A stretch of 64,000 bases of DNA from Oscillospiraceae bacterium (GCA_015067845.1 SVLT01000002.1:62001-126000); one strand, 5' to 3'. Counted from the first letter of the stretch, positions 16,910-26,542 are shown. A program made the numbers and translations. Notes: generated by a model not told the origin, from the letters alone.

Positions 16910-19471
16910 TTACTTCTTTTTGCCGTTCTTCCTGATCAGAACAAAGGCAACGGCTGCCAAAGCCACAACGCACACAACAGCGATCACAATGCCGGTCACG
17001 GGTGATCCGGTATCATCATCCGGCTCCTGGGTGTTGTCGTTGTTACCGCCCTGACCTTCCGTACCCTGGGTCGGAGCGTTGGTAGGATCATCCTGACCAT
17101 CAGTGGGATCAGCCGGATCAGAGGGATTCTTAGGATCAGTAGGATCCACGGGATCAGTGGGATCCACAGATTCGGTGGGATCCACAGGTTCGGTGGGATC
17201 TGCAGGTTCGGTGGGATCTACAGGTTCGGTGGGATCCACAGGCTCAGTGGGATCAGTATTCTCATTGCCTCCCTGGTTTCCGGAGTCGGGGTAATGACCC
17301 GCAAACAGAACCGCGCCGCAGATGACCTTATTGTCGGACAGGCAGGGAGAGCCATTCTGGAAGACAAACAACTTCATGTCTCCGAAAGACTTTGTACCCT
17401 TGATCTGGCCATCGAAGGAAATGCCGGAGGTATCACCAAGCTTGGCGGGCAGGTTCACCTTGGGATCTGCGGTAATGGCTTTGGAATCACTATAGCCGGT
17501 AACACCAACATACGCATTGCCGCTGAAGGTAGCACAACTCTTATCCAATGTCACATTCTGACCAGGATAATAGAACACATTGTTCGTAAAGGTAAAGGTA
17601 CCAGCCTTTGCCGCAGTGTTGTAAACATCAGCGACCTCAGAATAGGCCTTGTAGGGAGCATCCTTGGTGCGAATGACCGTGTTGTTGGAAACCTGAACCG
17701 TATAGCTGCCTTCATCACACTGGTAGTAGATGAAACGGTCAGAATTATAGGAGATATTGTTCTTGATGACGATCTTGGCCGCAGGCGTATCATCATAATC
17801 GAACATACCGAAGCTACCGGCGTAGGTACGCTCGATATAGTTGTCGCTGAAGGTGGTGGTGCCAATGCACTGGGTATCAGCATCAATACCACAGCCATCC
17901 CAATGCTGTTCAGAGCCCATAAACCGGGACATAGTGTGCAGATAACCATCCATGTCAACAATGGTATTGTATCTGGCAGTAGCATCCTTGGCCCACTGGA
18001 AGCCGATGCCGTTGGTCAGGTTCTCAAAAGAGTTATACTCAACCAGAGGAGCATCCGCAGAAGTGCAGTAAACGCCGGCACAAGTAGCCTTATAGCTCTC
18101 TTCGTTATAGAACCGGTTGTTGCGGATCACCACATTCTTGAAGGTATCGTGATATCTCCAGCTGCCTTCCGTAGAAATGTTGGTGCCGCCGTTGTTGCGG
18201 AACACGCAGTCTGTTACAGTCAAACCGTCCACATAGCCGCGGGAGACGCCGCTGTCCAGGTCCTTGGCACGAACAGCCAGGGCACCGCCACCTGCCCAAC
18301 CAGCTTTCTTACCGTTGGAAACGCGGTAGTAATAGCAGTTGCCTTCATCACCCATGGTACCATCGATGTTCGCAAACACTACATTCTCGATGACAATACC
18401 CCGAACGGTATTGGCCTTATAGCCGCTCATATATCCAACCTGAATGGTCAGACCGTTACGCATGGGGAACTCTGCATGATCCGGCAGGATCGCCACATCT
18501 TCTACGGTACCTGGATTCACCGGATTCTGGTTGCTAAGCTGGATATTGCGGATGGTCCAGTAGCTCTGATTCTTCAGGATCATCGCGGATGTCCCGTTCA
18601 AGCCACCCTTGACCCAGGGGCCTCTGCGGTCGATGATGGGCAGCTCACCGGAGCCATAGGAGTCAATGATGATGGGATTCCCCTTCACACCATTGCCCAT
18701 GGGCTGCAGCATTTCGCCCTGCCATTCACAGCCACGCTTGAACAGGATCTTATCACCCGGCAGGAAGAGACCATGATTGTTGACCTGCTGAATGGTCTTC
18801 CACGCTGTTTGGGGGCTCAGACCATCGCCGCCTTCCGCTGCATTGCTGTCAACATAATAGGTAGTGCCGCCCTTTTCAGGAGTTTCATAAGTATACTGAT
18901 CCTTCAGTGCGGGGGTAGGAATTGTATCATTCTTGGAAGCGGGGGAAACACGAATGCTTTTGATGTCATACCTCACATCCCAGCCACCAAGCTCGATCTG
19001 TGTTTGTTTACCAAGATTGAAGGTAGGATCATCGCAGCTCCACACTTCATAGCCATCCAGATACAGCTTCAGCAGTGTTCCCTTGACCAAAAGCCGCACA
19101 GTAACATCCCGGTGCATGTAAGGAGAGAAGTCAAATTCAGTATGTCCTGCCCAACCACTGGCACAGGCCCAAATATACTCGCGGCCGATCCAGACTTCCA
19201 AATCGCCGCTGCTTGCCAAAGGATGCTCACGCACGATAAACTTAATACCGCGGCCACTATCGGTAGGCATTTTTTCTGCCCTGAGAACGACCTCAAGCAG
19301 GAAATCTTTGCCGTATTCACTATCGACAATATAGGGCTCATGCTCCTGTGTATAAGGAGTACCGCCGAAATCTGTATAGAACAAGTCATCATTGTCTGCG
19401 AATACCGACATACAGAGTCCGGAAATAATGATCGCCAGAACGATCAAAATGCTGAACAATCTTTTTTTCAT
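16910..19471 (-). CDS. secreted right-handed beta-helix surface protein
   Basis: An 853-residue exported protein: signal peptide (ending near SVFA), a ConA/LamG-like module (about residues 27-170), a parallel beta-helix region (TYYVDSNAAEGGDGLSPQTAWKTIQ onward, with many short repeats), then an acidic Pro/Thr linker of about ten DPTEPV-type repeats, a transmembrane helix and a KNGKKK tail. The helix domain resembles pectate-lyase-like and DUF1565-type proteins that bind or cleave polysaccharide; no catalytic residues are assigned. Its N-terminal module is related to those of the next upstream gene. RBS GGAGGGTGAATA. Confidence 0.8.
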   Translation of the reverse strand: MKKRLFSILIVLAIIISGLCMSVFADNDDLFYTDFGGTPYTQEHEPYIVDSEYGKDFLLEVVLRAEKMPTDSGRGIKFIVREHPLASSGDLEVWIGREYIWACASGWAGHTEFDFSPYMHRDVTVRLLVKGTLLKLYLDGYEVWSCDDPTFNLGKQTQIELGGWDVRYDIKSIRVSPASKNDTIPTPALKDQYTYETPEKGGTTYYVDSNAAEGGDGLSPQTAWKTIQQVNNHGLFLPGDKILFKRGCEWQGEMLQPMGNGVKGNPIIIDSYGSGELPIIDRRGPWVKGGLNGTSAMILKNQSYWTIRNIQLSNQNPVNPGTVEDVAILPDHAEFPMRNGLTIQVGYMSGYKANTVRGIVIENVVFANIDGTMGDEGNCYYYRVSNGKKAGWAGGGALAVRAKDLDSGVSRGYVDGLTVTDCVFRNNGGTNISTEGSWRYHDTFKNVVIRNNRFYNEESYKATCAGVYCTSADAPLVEYNSFENLTNGIGFQWAKDATARYNTIVDMDGYLHTMSRFMGSEQHWDGCGIDADTQCIGTTTFSDNYIERTYAGSFGMFDYDDTPAAKIVIKNNISYNSDRFIYYQCDEGSYTVQVSNNTVIRTKDAPYKAYSEVADVYNTAAKAGTFTFTNNVFYYPGQNVTLDKSCATFSGNAYVGVTGYSDSKAITADPKVNLPAKLGDTSGISFDGQIKGTKSFGDMKLFVFQNGSPCLSDNKVICGAVLFAGHYPDSGNQGGNENTDPTEPVDPTEPVDPTEPADPTEPVDPTESVDPTDPVDPTDPKNPSDPADPTDGQDDPTNAPTQGTEGQGGNNDNTQEPDDDTGSPVTGIVIAVVCVVALAAVAFVLIRKNGKKK
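17090..17262 (-). repeat. tandem coding repeat, DPTEPV linker
   Basis: About ten imperfect 18-base repeats of the ggatccacaggttcggtg type encode DPTEPV, DPTEPA, DPTESV and DPTDPV units in the stalk of the beta-helix protein. Such in-frame arrays change length easily. Confidence 0.85.
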
Positions 19472-19493
19472 TATTCACCCTCCGTTTTACAAT

Positions 19494-19519
19494 GGTGTGC
19501 CCCCAGGATCAGGGGCACA
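19494..19519 (-). terminator. hairpin after five-module surface gene
   Basis: GGTGTGCCCC / GGGGCACACC perfect 10-base stem between the modular surface gene and the beta-helix gene. There is no strong T-run, so it may only reduce read-through into the beta-helix gene. Confidence 0.55.
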
Positions 19520-19541
19520 CCGCAAGTTAAGAGAATTTCTA

Positions 19542-22226
19542 TTAGAAGAGGCGCTTCTTCTGCGACAGCACAATGCCGCAGGCCATAGCAGCAGTAGCCA
19601 TCAGCGCAACAACCACGGTCTGGAAACCATCACCGGTCTCGGGAGCGGGATCCTCATTGCCGCCCTCAGTGGGAGGAGTAACTTCGCCGCCCTCAGTGGG
19701 AGGAGTAACTTCGCCGCCCTCAGAGATGGTGCCGTCGGCGATGACCATAGACAAAACAGTGAAGGAAGAATCCCATTGATTCATAGAGAACTGAGACCAT
19801 GCGGAAGGAGCCAGACCCTCTTCATTGAAGGAAGCGACTTCCGTGCCATTGATGTACAGATTGATCTGGCTGCCATCAACAACCAGCTTAACAATGGCAA
19901 CCGTTCCGTGCAGAGCCGACAAATCAACATCGATATCTGTGTTAATGCCGGTTGCGTTATCCCAACCGCCATCATTCAGGCGTACCTTATCCACGCCGAT
20001 CCACAGTTCAATGTCGGAGCTGTATTCTGCAGTCTGACCAATGACCAGCTTAACGCCACGCATATTCTCATCGGGGCTGGGCTTCAGGCGGTTGAAGAGG
20101 ATCTTCATGGCCACTTCGTACTTATCACGGGTCATAACACCGGGAATCACGGAGTCAGAGACTGCAACATTGGACTGATACAGAATTTCACCATTGACGC
20201 TGAGAGCATCTTCTTCATTAGCTTCCAGTTCAGTGAGTCTCAGCTCCTTAATTGCATAAGATGCTTCCCAGTGGCGGGTCGAGAAAACGGATTCCTCAGT
20301 GACCAGCATCTTATCATCACCGTGTGCCCAAACCAAAGCGTCATTGATGTAGCACATCCAAGTAGTGCCGTCCACTTCCAGAGTCACACGAACATCCTTG
20401 CCCACATTCTTCGTCCAGTTGAACACATTGTACTTGACTCCCAGAGTATCTTCTGCGACATCATTATTGTAGGTTTCTGCCCACAGGCCGGCCTTGTTGA
20501 TCACAAAGCGCACAACTCTACCATTTGCGTTGGTACCAACATTAAACTGGACGCTGCCATAATCGTTGGTAAACTCAGAAACATTGACGATCATGTCGAC
20601 CTTGTACTGAGAACCGGTAACAATGCCGGGTTCCACAGGGCCATTGGCTGCTTCAGCCAGTTCGTACAAAACAGTTGCTTCACCGGCATCGCCCAGACCG
20701 CCCTCGTAACCGGGATCCACAGGAGGAGGAACGACCTCGCCGCCTGCGCCAACAGCCTTGGTGATCTTCAGGGACTTAACAGTATACACAGTGTTGTAAG
20801 CGTCAACAGCAAAGACGGAGTCTGCAGTGGGGCAGAGTCTGTCATCGCTACAGGACAGCAACTCGCTGCCGTTAACAGTTACCTTCCAGTCCTTGCCTGC
20901 AACTTCCAGCTTCACGGAAACATCTTCGCCGAAATAATCAGCTAGCTTAAACACATCGGTAGAGCCAACCCAAGAAGAATTGCTGCCGACTTCTTCAACT
21001 GCGATCACGCCACTGGAGCCGAACTCCAGCCAAATGCGATTGCCGGAAGCATTTTCACCGACCATCAGCTTCAGGTTGCCCCATTCACCGAATGCAGTAG
21101 CATTGATAACGGTTTCGGCCACAAATTCAGTGCCGGTAGTGACACCGGGAGCAACAGCACCATCCACGGGTGCGCTCAGCTCGTACACCACATCATCGCC
21201 ACCCTGGTTGCCGCTGCCCGCAGGCTTCGTAATCACCAGGGACTTAATGGTGTAGTTTGTATTGTATGCACTTGTCAGGAAGACAGAATCTGCAGTAGCA
21301 AGGAACTTGTCGTCAGTGTGGCTCATGACTTCACTGCCGCCAACATAAATCTTCCAAGTGCTGCCTGCAACTTCCAGCTTAATGGAAACATCCTCGTTCG
21401 TATTACACAGCGCACTCCAGTTGACATGATCATAACCTTCTCCACCGAAACCGGGATTCTGGTATTCCATGATGCCATAATAACCGTCGCCAATCTGGAA
21501 ACCAATTTCCTTACCGCTGGCATTCTTACCCACCACCAACTTCACGTTGCCATACTGGTCGAAGCTGGAAATATTCAGCACCATATCTACGGTAAAGGTA
21601 TCGCCGGTAACCACATTGGGGGTAACCGGGCCGTTGGAGGGTGCGCTCAGCTCGTACACCACATCATCGCCACCCTGGTTGCCGCCGTCAGCAGGCTTGG
21701 TGATCTTCAAAGTCTTAATACTATGGGTTACATTGTATGCGCTTGTGAAAAAGGCCGAATCTGCAGTAGCAATGAGCTTGTCATCAGTGCGACTCAAAAC
21801 TTCATTACCGTTAAGATAAACCTTCCAAGTGCTGCCTGCAACTTCCAGCTTGATAGGAAGATCTTCATTTAGATTGCCCAGATTGCTCCAAACAGCTTCA
21901 CCAACATAGGCTGCTCCGCCAAGGCCAGCATTCTGGTATTCGCAGATTGCGTAATAACCATTGCCGATTTCGAAACCGATCTCCTTGCCGCTGGCATTCT
22001 TACCAACCACCAGCTTCAAGTTGCCCCATTCACCGAAAGAGGCAATATTCAGTACCATCTCAACGGTAAACGTATCACCGGTAGTAACACCGGGAGTAAC
22101 GGGTCCGTCGGATGTCGCCGGCAGAGTATACACTGTATCCTCAACTGCAGACACCGTGTACACCATACCCGCCAACATAGCCATAACAACAATCAGGGCT
22201 ATGATCTTGGACATAGTCTTCTTCAT
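19542..22226 (-). CDS. five-module cell-surface protein with LPXTG-like C-terminus
   Basis: An 894-residue protein with a signal peptide (to about residue 28) and five related beta-sandwich modules of 130-160 residues, each beginning like VYELSAPSNGPVTPGVTTG and containing a GNLKLVVG-type strand and a KLEVAGSTWKVYLNG strand (about 31-170, 185-320, 335-475, 520-660, 670-830). After GGEVTPPTE repeats comes PAPETGD, a hydrophobic helix and QKKRLF, a sortase-like or membrane anchor. No catalytic motif is seen; the modules resemble LamG/ConA carbohydrate-binding folds. The likely role is binding polysaccharide at the surface (inference). Confidence 0.75.
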   Translation of the reverse strand: MKKTMSKIIALIVVMAMLAGMVYTVSAVEDTVYTLPATSDGPVTPGVTTGDTFTVEMVLNIASFGEWGNLKLVVGKNASGKEIGFEIGNGYYAICEYQNAGLGGAAYVGEAVWSNLGNLNEDLPIKLEVAGSTWKVYLNGNEVLSRTDDKLIATADSAFFTSAYNVTHSIKTLKITKPADGGNQGGDDVVYELSAPSNGPVTPNVVTGDTFTVDMVLNISSFDQYGNVKLVVGKNASGKEIGFQIGDGYYGIMEYQNPGFGGEGYDHVNWSALCNTNEDVSIKLEVAGSTWKIYVGGSEVMSHTDDKFLATADSVFLTSAYNTNYTIKSLVITKPAGSGNQGGDDVVYELSAPVDGAVAPGVTTGTEFVAETVINATAFGEWGNLKLMVGENASGNRIWLEFGSSGVIAVEEVGSNSSWVGSTDVFKLADYFGEDVSVKLEVAGKDWKVTVNGSELLSCSDDRLCPTADSVFAVDAYNTVYTVKSLKITKAVGAGGEVVPPPVDPGYEGGLGDAGEATVLYELAEAANGPVEPGIVTGSQYKVDMIVNVSEFTNDYGSVQFNVGTNANGRVVRFVINKAGLWAETYNNDVAEDTLGVKYNVFNWTKNVGKDVRVTLEVDGTTWMCYINDALVWAHGDDKMLVTEESVFSTRHWEASYAIKELRLTELEANEEDALSVNGEILYQSNVAVSDSVIPGVMTRDKYEVAMKILFNRLKPSPDENMRGVKLVIGQTAEYSSDIELWIGVDKVRLNDGGWDNATGINTDIDVDLSALHGTVAIVKLVVDGSQINLYINGTEVASFNEEGLAPSAWSQFSMNQWDSSFTVLSMVIADGTISEGGEVTPPTEGGEVTPPTEGGNEDPAPETGDGFQTVVVALMATAAMACGIVLSQKKRLF

Positions 22227-22254
22227 TTCGTGTTCCTCCTCAAAATTGTAAGTA

Positions 22255-22268
22255 GGGTAGCGCTTATA
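22255..22268 (-). promoter_or_regulatory. candidate CcpA cre site
   Basis: The minus strand reads TATAAGCGCTACCC, 12 of 14 positions of the cre consensus TGWAARCGYTWNCA. It lies between the promoter at 22326-22354 and the start codon, where bound CcpA would block transcription. Confidence 0.4.
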
Positions 22269-22325
22269 TTAACAGATTTTCAATATACTCATCTGTCAAA
22301 TACAAATTAGAAGATATCTGTTTGT

Positions 22326-22369
22326 ATTATATCAGTTTGCGACACACTTGTGAATTTCAATTTTTTTCG
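22326..22369 (-). promoter_or_regulatory. promoter with 15-base regulon box, surface protein
   Basis: Minus strand: box CGAAAAAAATTGAAA (22369-22355), then directly TTCACA (22354-22349), 17 bases, TATAAT (22331-22326) with an extended TGA before it. The same arrangement occurs at five other strong sites in this window. Confidence 0.8.
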
Positions 22370-22425
22370 GTGTTTCACTAAACAGTGCCATAAACAGCAT
22401 ACAACGATTGTGAATTTTCACCAAT

Positions 22426-24912
22426 TCACTTTATCAGTTTCCACTCGACGATGCCAACAGCAGTTTCTGTTAGACTATTGTCTATCGTGATACGAAGCCT
22501 GGTCGTAGTAACCGCCTCAAACCAATAGGAACCATAGGCATTTTTCGGGAAAAACACGTACTCCCCCCTGGGATCTACCTCCATGTATTGTTCGCCATCC
22601 CAATACTCAATCTTGATCCCGTTCGGCACCTGGACACCGCCTCCATCATCATACCACAGAACCCGACAGCCGCTGACCTTGGTCGGATAATCAAATTGGT
22701 ATTCCACCCAGGGTCGCAGCGGCCCCGTAAACGATGTCCAACGGCTGGCGGGCGCTTCATTTCCATCATTCAGATTCAGGGGACTGTCCGTATCATTTCC
22801 ATCAAAGGTAAAAGACGCTGTGGGAGTCGCATAATATTCCAGTGCAAATTCCCGGGGCACCGTGCTGATGTACGTTTCCATAGGCGTTATTCCCCGGTTG
22901 CCAACGCAAAAATAGGGAACCATGGTCAGCGTCGCCTGTTCATCCACACCGGGATAATGGATCATGGCATTCTCGGTGGTGATTTTCATGACTCCACGCA
23001 GTCCAAAAGGATCCTCCTTGCCATCAAGATTATCCACCCAGGTTTCCGTGAAGGTCGCATTATCAGGCATATAGTACATTTTCGGTGATGCCTCGTTATC
23101 CACCTGCTCAGCTGCGTAGACCATCGGCCCTCTGCGGAACGCGGTGTAATTCTCCGTATACGTCACACCAGGGATCATGGGGATTGGCTGCACCTCCATG
23201 GGGAAGTTCAGTTCTAGATAATCCCCATCATTCCATGTGCGATTGATCGTCAGATATCCTTCTTTGTCTGCTTTGACACTGTAGCTCGTGCTGTTCAGGG
23301 TCATGGTGTTTTCTCCGGTTGCCCATTGTGGGATCCGCAAGCGCAACGCCATATCCCGCGCCTCATCACAGTTTACAGTAATCTTGACCTTCCCGTTCCA
23401 AGGGAACTCCGACTCAACCTTCAGCGCTAGCGTGCCTTGGCTCAGATGTAACATCGCATCATTGCCCACGTAGAGATTCAGCCGCACCTCGTCCCCTTTC
23501 TGTGTATACAGATATCCTCCCAGTGCCAGAACTGTACGCATCAAATTAGGCGGACAGCAAGCGGTACCGTACCAGCGCACCCGCTCTCTGCCCGGAGTGG
23601 ATACTACATTGGTATAGAAGAATCTGTTACCATCTAAATTGATGCCAGAAAGCATGGAGTTGTACAATACCGTTTCCATTTTGTCGCCATATTTGGCATC
23701 ACCGAACAACAGATTCATCCGTTGGTTCCACATCATATTCGACACGCTGGCACAGGTTTCGCAGTATGCCTTGTCCAGAGGCATATAGTGATCCGGGCCG
23801 TAGCCCTCATGATGATCGGAAACCCCCGTACCACCAGTAACATAGGTCTTGGTATTGACGCTATTCCAAAGCGCCAGCAATGCCTGATTGTAGGTATCCT
23901 CCCCACTCTGGAGCATGGCATCAGCCATACCGGTATACATATAATGGGCACGAACCGCATGGCTCAGCGCCTCTGTTTGCTGCGTAACCGGCAACACATC
24001 CTGGCAGCCATCTGGCCAGAAACTCTGACCGTGCCGTCCTTCGTGATCTCCCCGGGTCTCCAAGAAGAAATTTGCCAAAGCTACGCACTTTTCCGCCTTG
24101 GCAGCGTAATCCACCCCGTTTTTCTGTCCGATCTCCCGGCAAAGGTTCGCAAGCTTCAGCAGTGCCAGCTCGATCTCCTGGTGACCGGGCACCTGCTTCC
24201 ATTTCCCCGGACCGAAAAGGCTCTCCACATAGTCCGCATTTTTGATGGCCATATCAAACAATCGGGTATCCAGGCCGTCCGTCAATCGATAGTGGGCAAC
24301 CGCTGCTTCGTAAAAATGACCCATGCAGTAGAGTTCATGTTTATTAAAATCAGTCCATTTTTCGCTCGGGTATGCCAGGGTAAAATAGGTGTCAAAGTAA
24401 CCGTTTTCTTCTTGCGCATCCTGATAGTAGGGGATCCATTCCTCCAATTTGGCTCGAATCTGTTTCTGAGCTGCTTCCACCTTTTCATTTCCCGGCATGC
24501 GGAGCGCCAGTGCATAGCACATCGCCTCGACAAGCTTATGGACATCCGAGTCCACATATAGGGCTCCCGCATGGGATTCATAAGCTTCACCGCGGTGCAT
24601 CAATGCCGTGTTGATGAGGTTGCTGATACCGCCTCCTTCACATTCCACATTTTCGATACCCGCCATTACTGTTATACAAATAAACTGTTCCTGTCTGGCT
24701 GACCAAAAGGAATCTCTGATTTGAACATCTGTAAAATCCAGGGATCTGGCAACCAGGCTATTATTCTGCATATCCACAGGTCCTTCAACTCCTTCCCAAA
24801 CGGGGAACCCGTTTGTCTGTTTTTTCACACATCCAGGCAACAACAAAGCAAGGCACATCGAAACACAAAGCAGTCTATGAAATCGAAGCCCCCTCCTATC
24901 CCTCACTCTCAT
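22426..24912 (-). CDS. GH127-family beta-L-arabinofuranosidase lipoprotein
   Basis: An 828-residue lipoprotein (lipobox LLPGC). The catalytic domain is the DUF1680/GH127 (alpha/alpha)6 barrel: NGYFDTYFTL, GHFYEAAVAHY, VTGGTGVSDHHEG, the YCETCAS motif and TACCPPN with the zinc-binding cysteines that form the unusual Cys/Glu active site. C-terminal to about residue 700 is a discoidin-like sandwich (SRWTSFTGPLRPWVEYQFD, VSGCRVLWYDDGG). The enzyme would remove beta-L-arabinofuranose at the cell surface. RBS AAGGAGGGTAACG fixes the start at 24912. Confidence 0.88.
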   Translation of the reverse strand: MRVRDRRGLRFHRLLCVSMCLALLLPGCVKKQTNGFPVWEGVEGPVDMQNNSLVARSLDFTDVQIRDSFWSARQEQFICITVMAGIENVECEGGGISNLINTALMHRGEAYESHAGALYVDSDVHKLVEAMCYALALRMPGNEKVEAAQKQIRAKLEEWIPYYQDAQEENGYFDTYFTLAYPSEKWTDFNKHELYCMGHFYEAAVAHYRLTDGLDTRLFDMAIKNADYVESLFGPGKWKQVPGHQEIELALLKLANLCREIGQKNGVDYAAKAEKCVALANFFLETRGDHEGRHGQSFWPDGCQDVLPVTQQTEALSHAVRAHYMYTGMADAMLQSGEDTYNQALLALWNSVNTKTYVTGGTGVSDHHEGYGPDHYMPLDKAYCETCASVSNMMWNQRMNLLFGDAKYGDKMETVLYNSMLSGINLDGNRFFYTNVVSTPGRERVRWYGTACCPPNLMRTVLALGGYLYTQKGDEVRLNLYVGNDAMLHLSQGTLALKVESEFPWNGKVKITVNCDEARDMALRLRIPQWATGENTMTLNSTSYSVKADKEGYLTINRTWNDGDYLELNFPMEVQPIPMIPGVTYTENYTAFRRGPMVYAAEQVDNEASPKMYYMPDNATFTETWVDNLDGKEDPFGLRGVMKITTENAMIHYPGVDEQATLTMVPYFCVGNRGITPMETYISTVPREFALEYYATPTASFTFDGNDTDSPLNLNDGNEAPASRWTSFTGPLRPWVEYQFDYPTKVSGCRVLWYDDGGGVQVPNGIKIEYWDGEQYMEVDPRGEYVFFPKNAYGSYWFEAVTTTRLRITIDNSLTETAVGIVEWKLIK

Positions 24913-24994
24913 CGTTACCCTCCTTGTTGATGTTATACAAATATTCTAACAAAGTGTTCATTGATTTGGTACATCATACATAGCATATAAGGTG

Positions 24995-25029
24995 CAAAAA
25001 TCCGACTTTCTCATAGACGAGAAAGCCGG
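24995..25029 (-). terminator. terminator after AraC regulator
   Basis: On the minus strand CCGGCTTTCTC / GAGAAAGTCGG (one mismatch) with a 6-base loop, followed by ATTTTTG. Confidence 0.8.
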
Positions 25030-25034
25030 ACCGC

Positions 25035-25790
25035 TTAGCTGTTGTTGATATGGATATAGTAATAGGTGTTTCTGAATTCCTTTGGCGAGATTTTTTGATG
25101 ATGCTTAAAGAATTTCAGAAAATGTTTATAATCCTTAAACCCACATTGTTCTGCAATTTCCTGAACCGAAAGGGATGTATTGAGGAGCATATTTTTGATA
25201 CGCCCCATTCGTACTTGATCAATATAGCTTTTCAGGCTTTTCCCGAATTCTTGCCGAAACAGTCGGTTCAGATAGTCCGGATTATAACGAAAATGCTCAG
25301 CCACATCCCGCGTCTTCAGTGGCTGGTCGTCATGGATTCGAATCCACTCAGCAACTTCATACACAGTTCTATTTCTGATAGTCTTACTGCTCTGCGTATG
25401 TAACTCAAGCAGGATCAAGCGGCCAAGATAGTTGCAGGCCTCCGCGTTTCTGGCAAGATCGACACAAAAATGCAATGCCTGCCTGAACAGCAACGACAGA
25501 TGATGGCCCTCACAACGTTCTATATGCATTTCCTTCAGCGGACAATCATCAAAGTGAATCCAGTAGAAGGACACTCCTGTACTGGTTTTCGTTCCTGCAT
25601 GGCGAATTCCGGGCGGCATCAGCAACACGCCATCCTTGTTTACTTCATAATGTCGGTCTCCGATCCGTATATAAACAGTGCCGGAAATAACCATAATAGC
25701 TTCCCATGAATCGATCTCTACATCAGGATGAATCCATTCTGATTCCGATGAAAACATGCCGCACCAAATAAAATTCGTATTTTCAAACAT
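25035..25790 (-). CDS. AraC-family regulator with cupin sensor
   Basis: A 251-residue regulator: N-terminal cupin domain (WEAIMVISGTVYIRIGDRHY, GVLLMPPGIRHAG) likely to bind a sugar, and a C-terminal pair of helix-turn-helix motifs (LKTRDVAEHFRYNPDYLNRLF; SVQEIAEQCGFKDYKHFLKFF). It is the kind of activator that would bind a site touching the -35, and is one candidate for the regulon box. The start is the ATG at 25790; the longer frame from 25844 runs through the hairpin of the preceding operon. Confidence 0.85.
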   Translation of the reverse strand: MFENTNFIWCGMFSSESEWIHPDVEIDSWEAIMVISGTVYIRIGDRHYEVNKDGVLLMPPGIRHAGTKTSTGVSFYWIHFDDCPLKEMHIERCEGHHLSLLFRQALHFCVDLARNAEACNYLGRLILLELHTQSSKTIRNRTVYEVAEWIRIHDDQPLKTRDVAEHFRYNPDYLNRLFRQEFGKSLKSYIDQVRMGRIKNMLLNTSLSVQEIAEQCGFKDYKHFLKFFKHHQKISPKEFRNTYYYIHINNS

Positions 25791-25809
25791 ACTGCACCTT
25801 GAACGAGAA

Positions 25810-25842
25810 GGATCCCTGCACATTGCTTGCATGCAGGGATCC
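25810..25842 (-). terminator. hairpin after D-lyxose isomerase gene
   Basis: Perfect 11-base stem GGATCCCTGCA / TGCAGGGATCC with an 11-base loop, 8 bases past the stop. There is only a weak T-run on the minus strand. Confidence 0.65.
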
Positions 25843-25849
25843 AAAATAC

Positions 25850-26542
25850 TTAGTCTTTAGCAGGGGGATACTCGTTGCACAGCAGGCGGTAGGGGGGCTC
25901 GTCCTCCTCGATGGTGGGGAAACGACCCAGAGGATTCAGGAAGTGGTTATCATTGGCATCGTCGTTGACCATGGACACTTCGCCGATCAGCACGGGGCCC
26001 ATGCCATTTTCAGGAATGACGAACTCGTGGTAATAGCCGGGATACAGAGAAACGCTGTCGCCGGGCTTCAGCACGATGGTGGTGCCGGCAGGCACAAAGT
26101 AACGCCGGCCATCCTGGAACACTTCCACATCGGTATCGGCCAGCTGGCCATCTTCCAGGGAAGTCGCATTGTACATGGTGAAGTGGATCTCATTGCCGCC
26201 GCGGTTGATCAGGTCTTCCATCTTGGAGTAGTGATAGTGCATGGGAGAAACCTGGCCGGGATAGCACATAATGAGCTTTTCCGCATAAGCCTTGGTGTAC
26301 TTGGGATTATGGACATTGCCGTTACGAACAGTGATCAGAGCAAGGCCCAGATGCTCAAAGTCGCCTTCGCCGTAGTCGGTGACGTCCCAACCCAGCATAT
26401 TGTCGCGGATCTCATCGTATTCATGGCCCTTTTCTGCCCACTCTTCGGGAGTGAAGTGCAGGTAAGGAGGAATTGCGAACTTATACTCAGCCAGCAGCTT
26501 TTCAAAGTCCTTGATAACAGCATTGATCTTAGAGCGTTTCAT
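25850..26542 (-). CDS. D-lyxose isomerase (cupin type)
   Basis: A 230-residue protein of the D-lyxose ketol-isomerase family. Metal ligands are visible in SPMHYHYSKMEDLINRGG (His, His, Glu) and LYPGYYHEFVI (His). Family members interconvert D-lyxose/D-xylulose and often D-mannose/D-fructose. It is the last gene of the six-gene catabolic operon. The ATG at 26542 follows AAGGAGAAAACAT. Confidence 0.88.
   Translation of the reverse strand: MKRSKINAVIKDFEKLLAEYKFAIPPYLHFTPEEWAEKGHEYDEIRDNMLGWDVTDYGEGDFEHLGLALITVRNGNVHNPKYTKAYAEKLIMCYPGQVSPMHYHYSKMEDLINRGGNEIHFTMYNATSLEDGQLADTDVEVFQDGRRYFVPAGTTIVLKPGDSVSLYPGYYHEFVIPENGMGPVLIGEVSMVNDDANDNHFLNPLGRFPTIEEDEPPYRLLCNEYPPAKD

Noticed and set aside
17090..17262. 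Possible CRISPR-like or minisatellite array
   Set aside because: The repeats are in frame, coding for DPTEPV units with no spacers of equal length, so they are a protein linker.
17294..19588. Open frame of 764 codons antisense to the beta-helix gene
   Set aside because: It is a shadow of the real surface-protein gene; the composition has no domain and the start has no ribosome site.
19392..20945. Open frame of 517 codons antisense to the modular surface gene
   Set aside because: It crosses the real gene border and the leader of the beta-helix gene, with no recognised domain.
24943..24986. Regulon-box promoter before the GH127 gene
   Set aside because: TAGAAT with a 17-base spacer can be drawn, but the 15 bases at the box position do not match the consensus.
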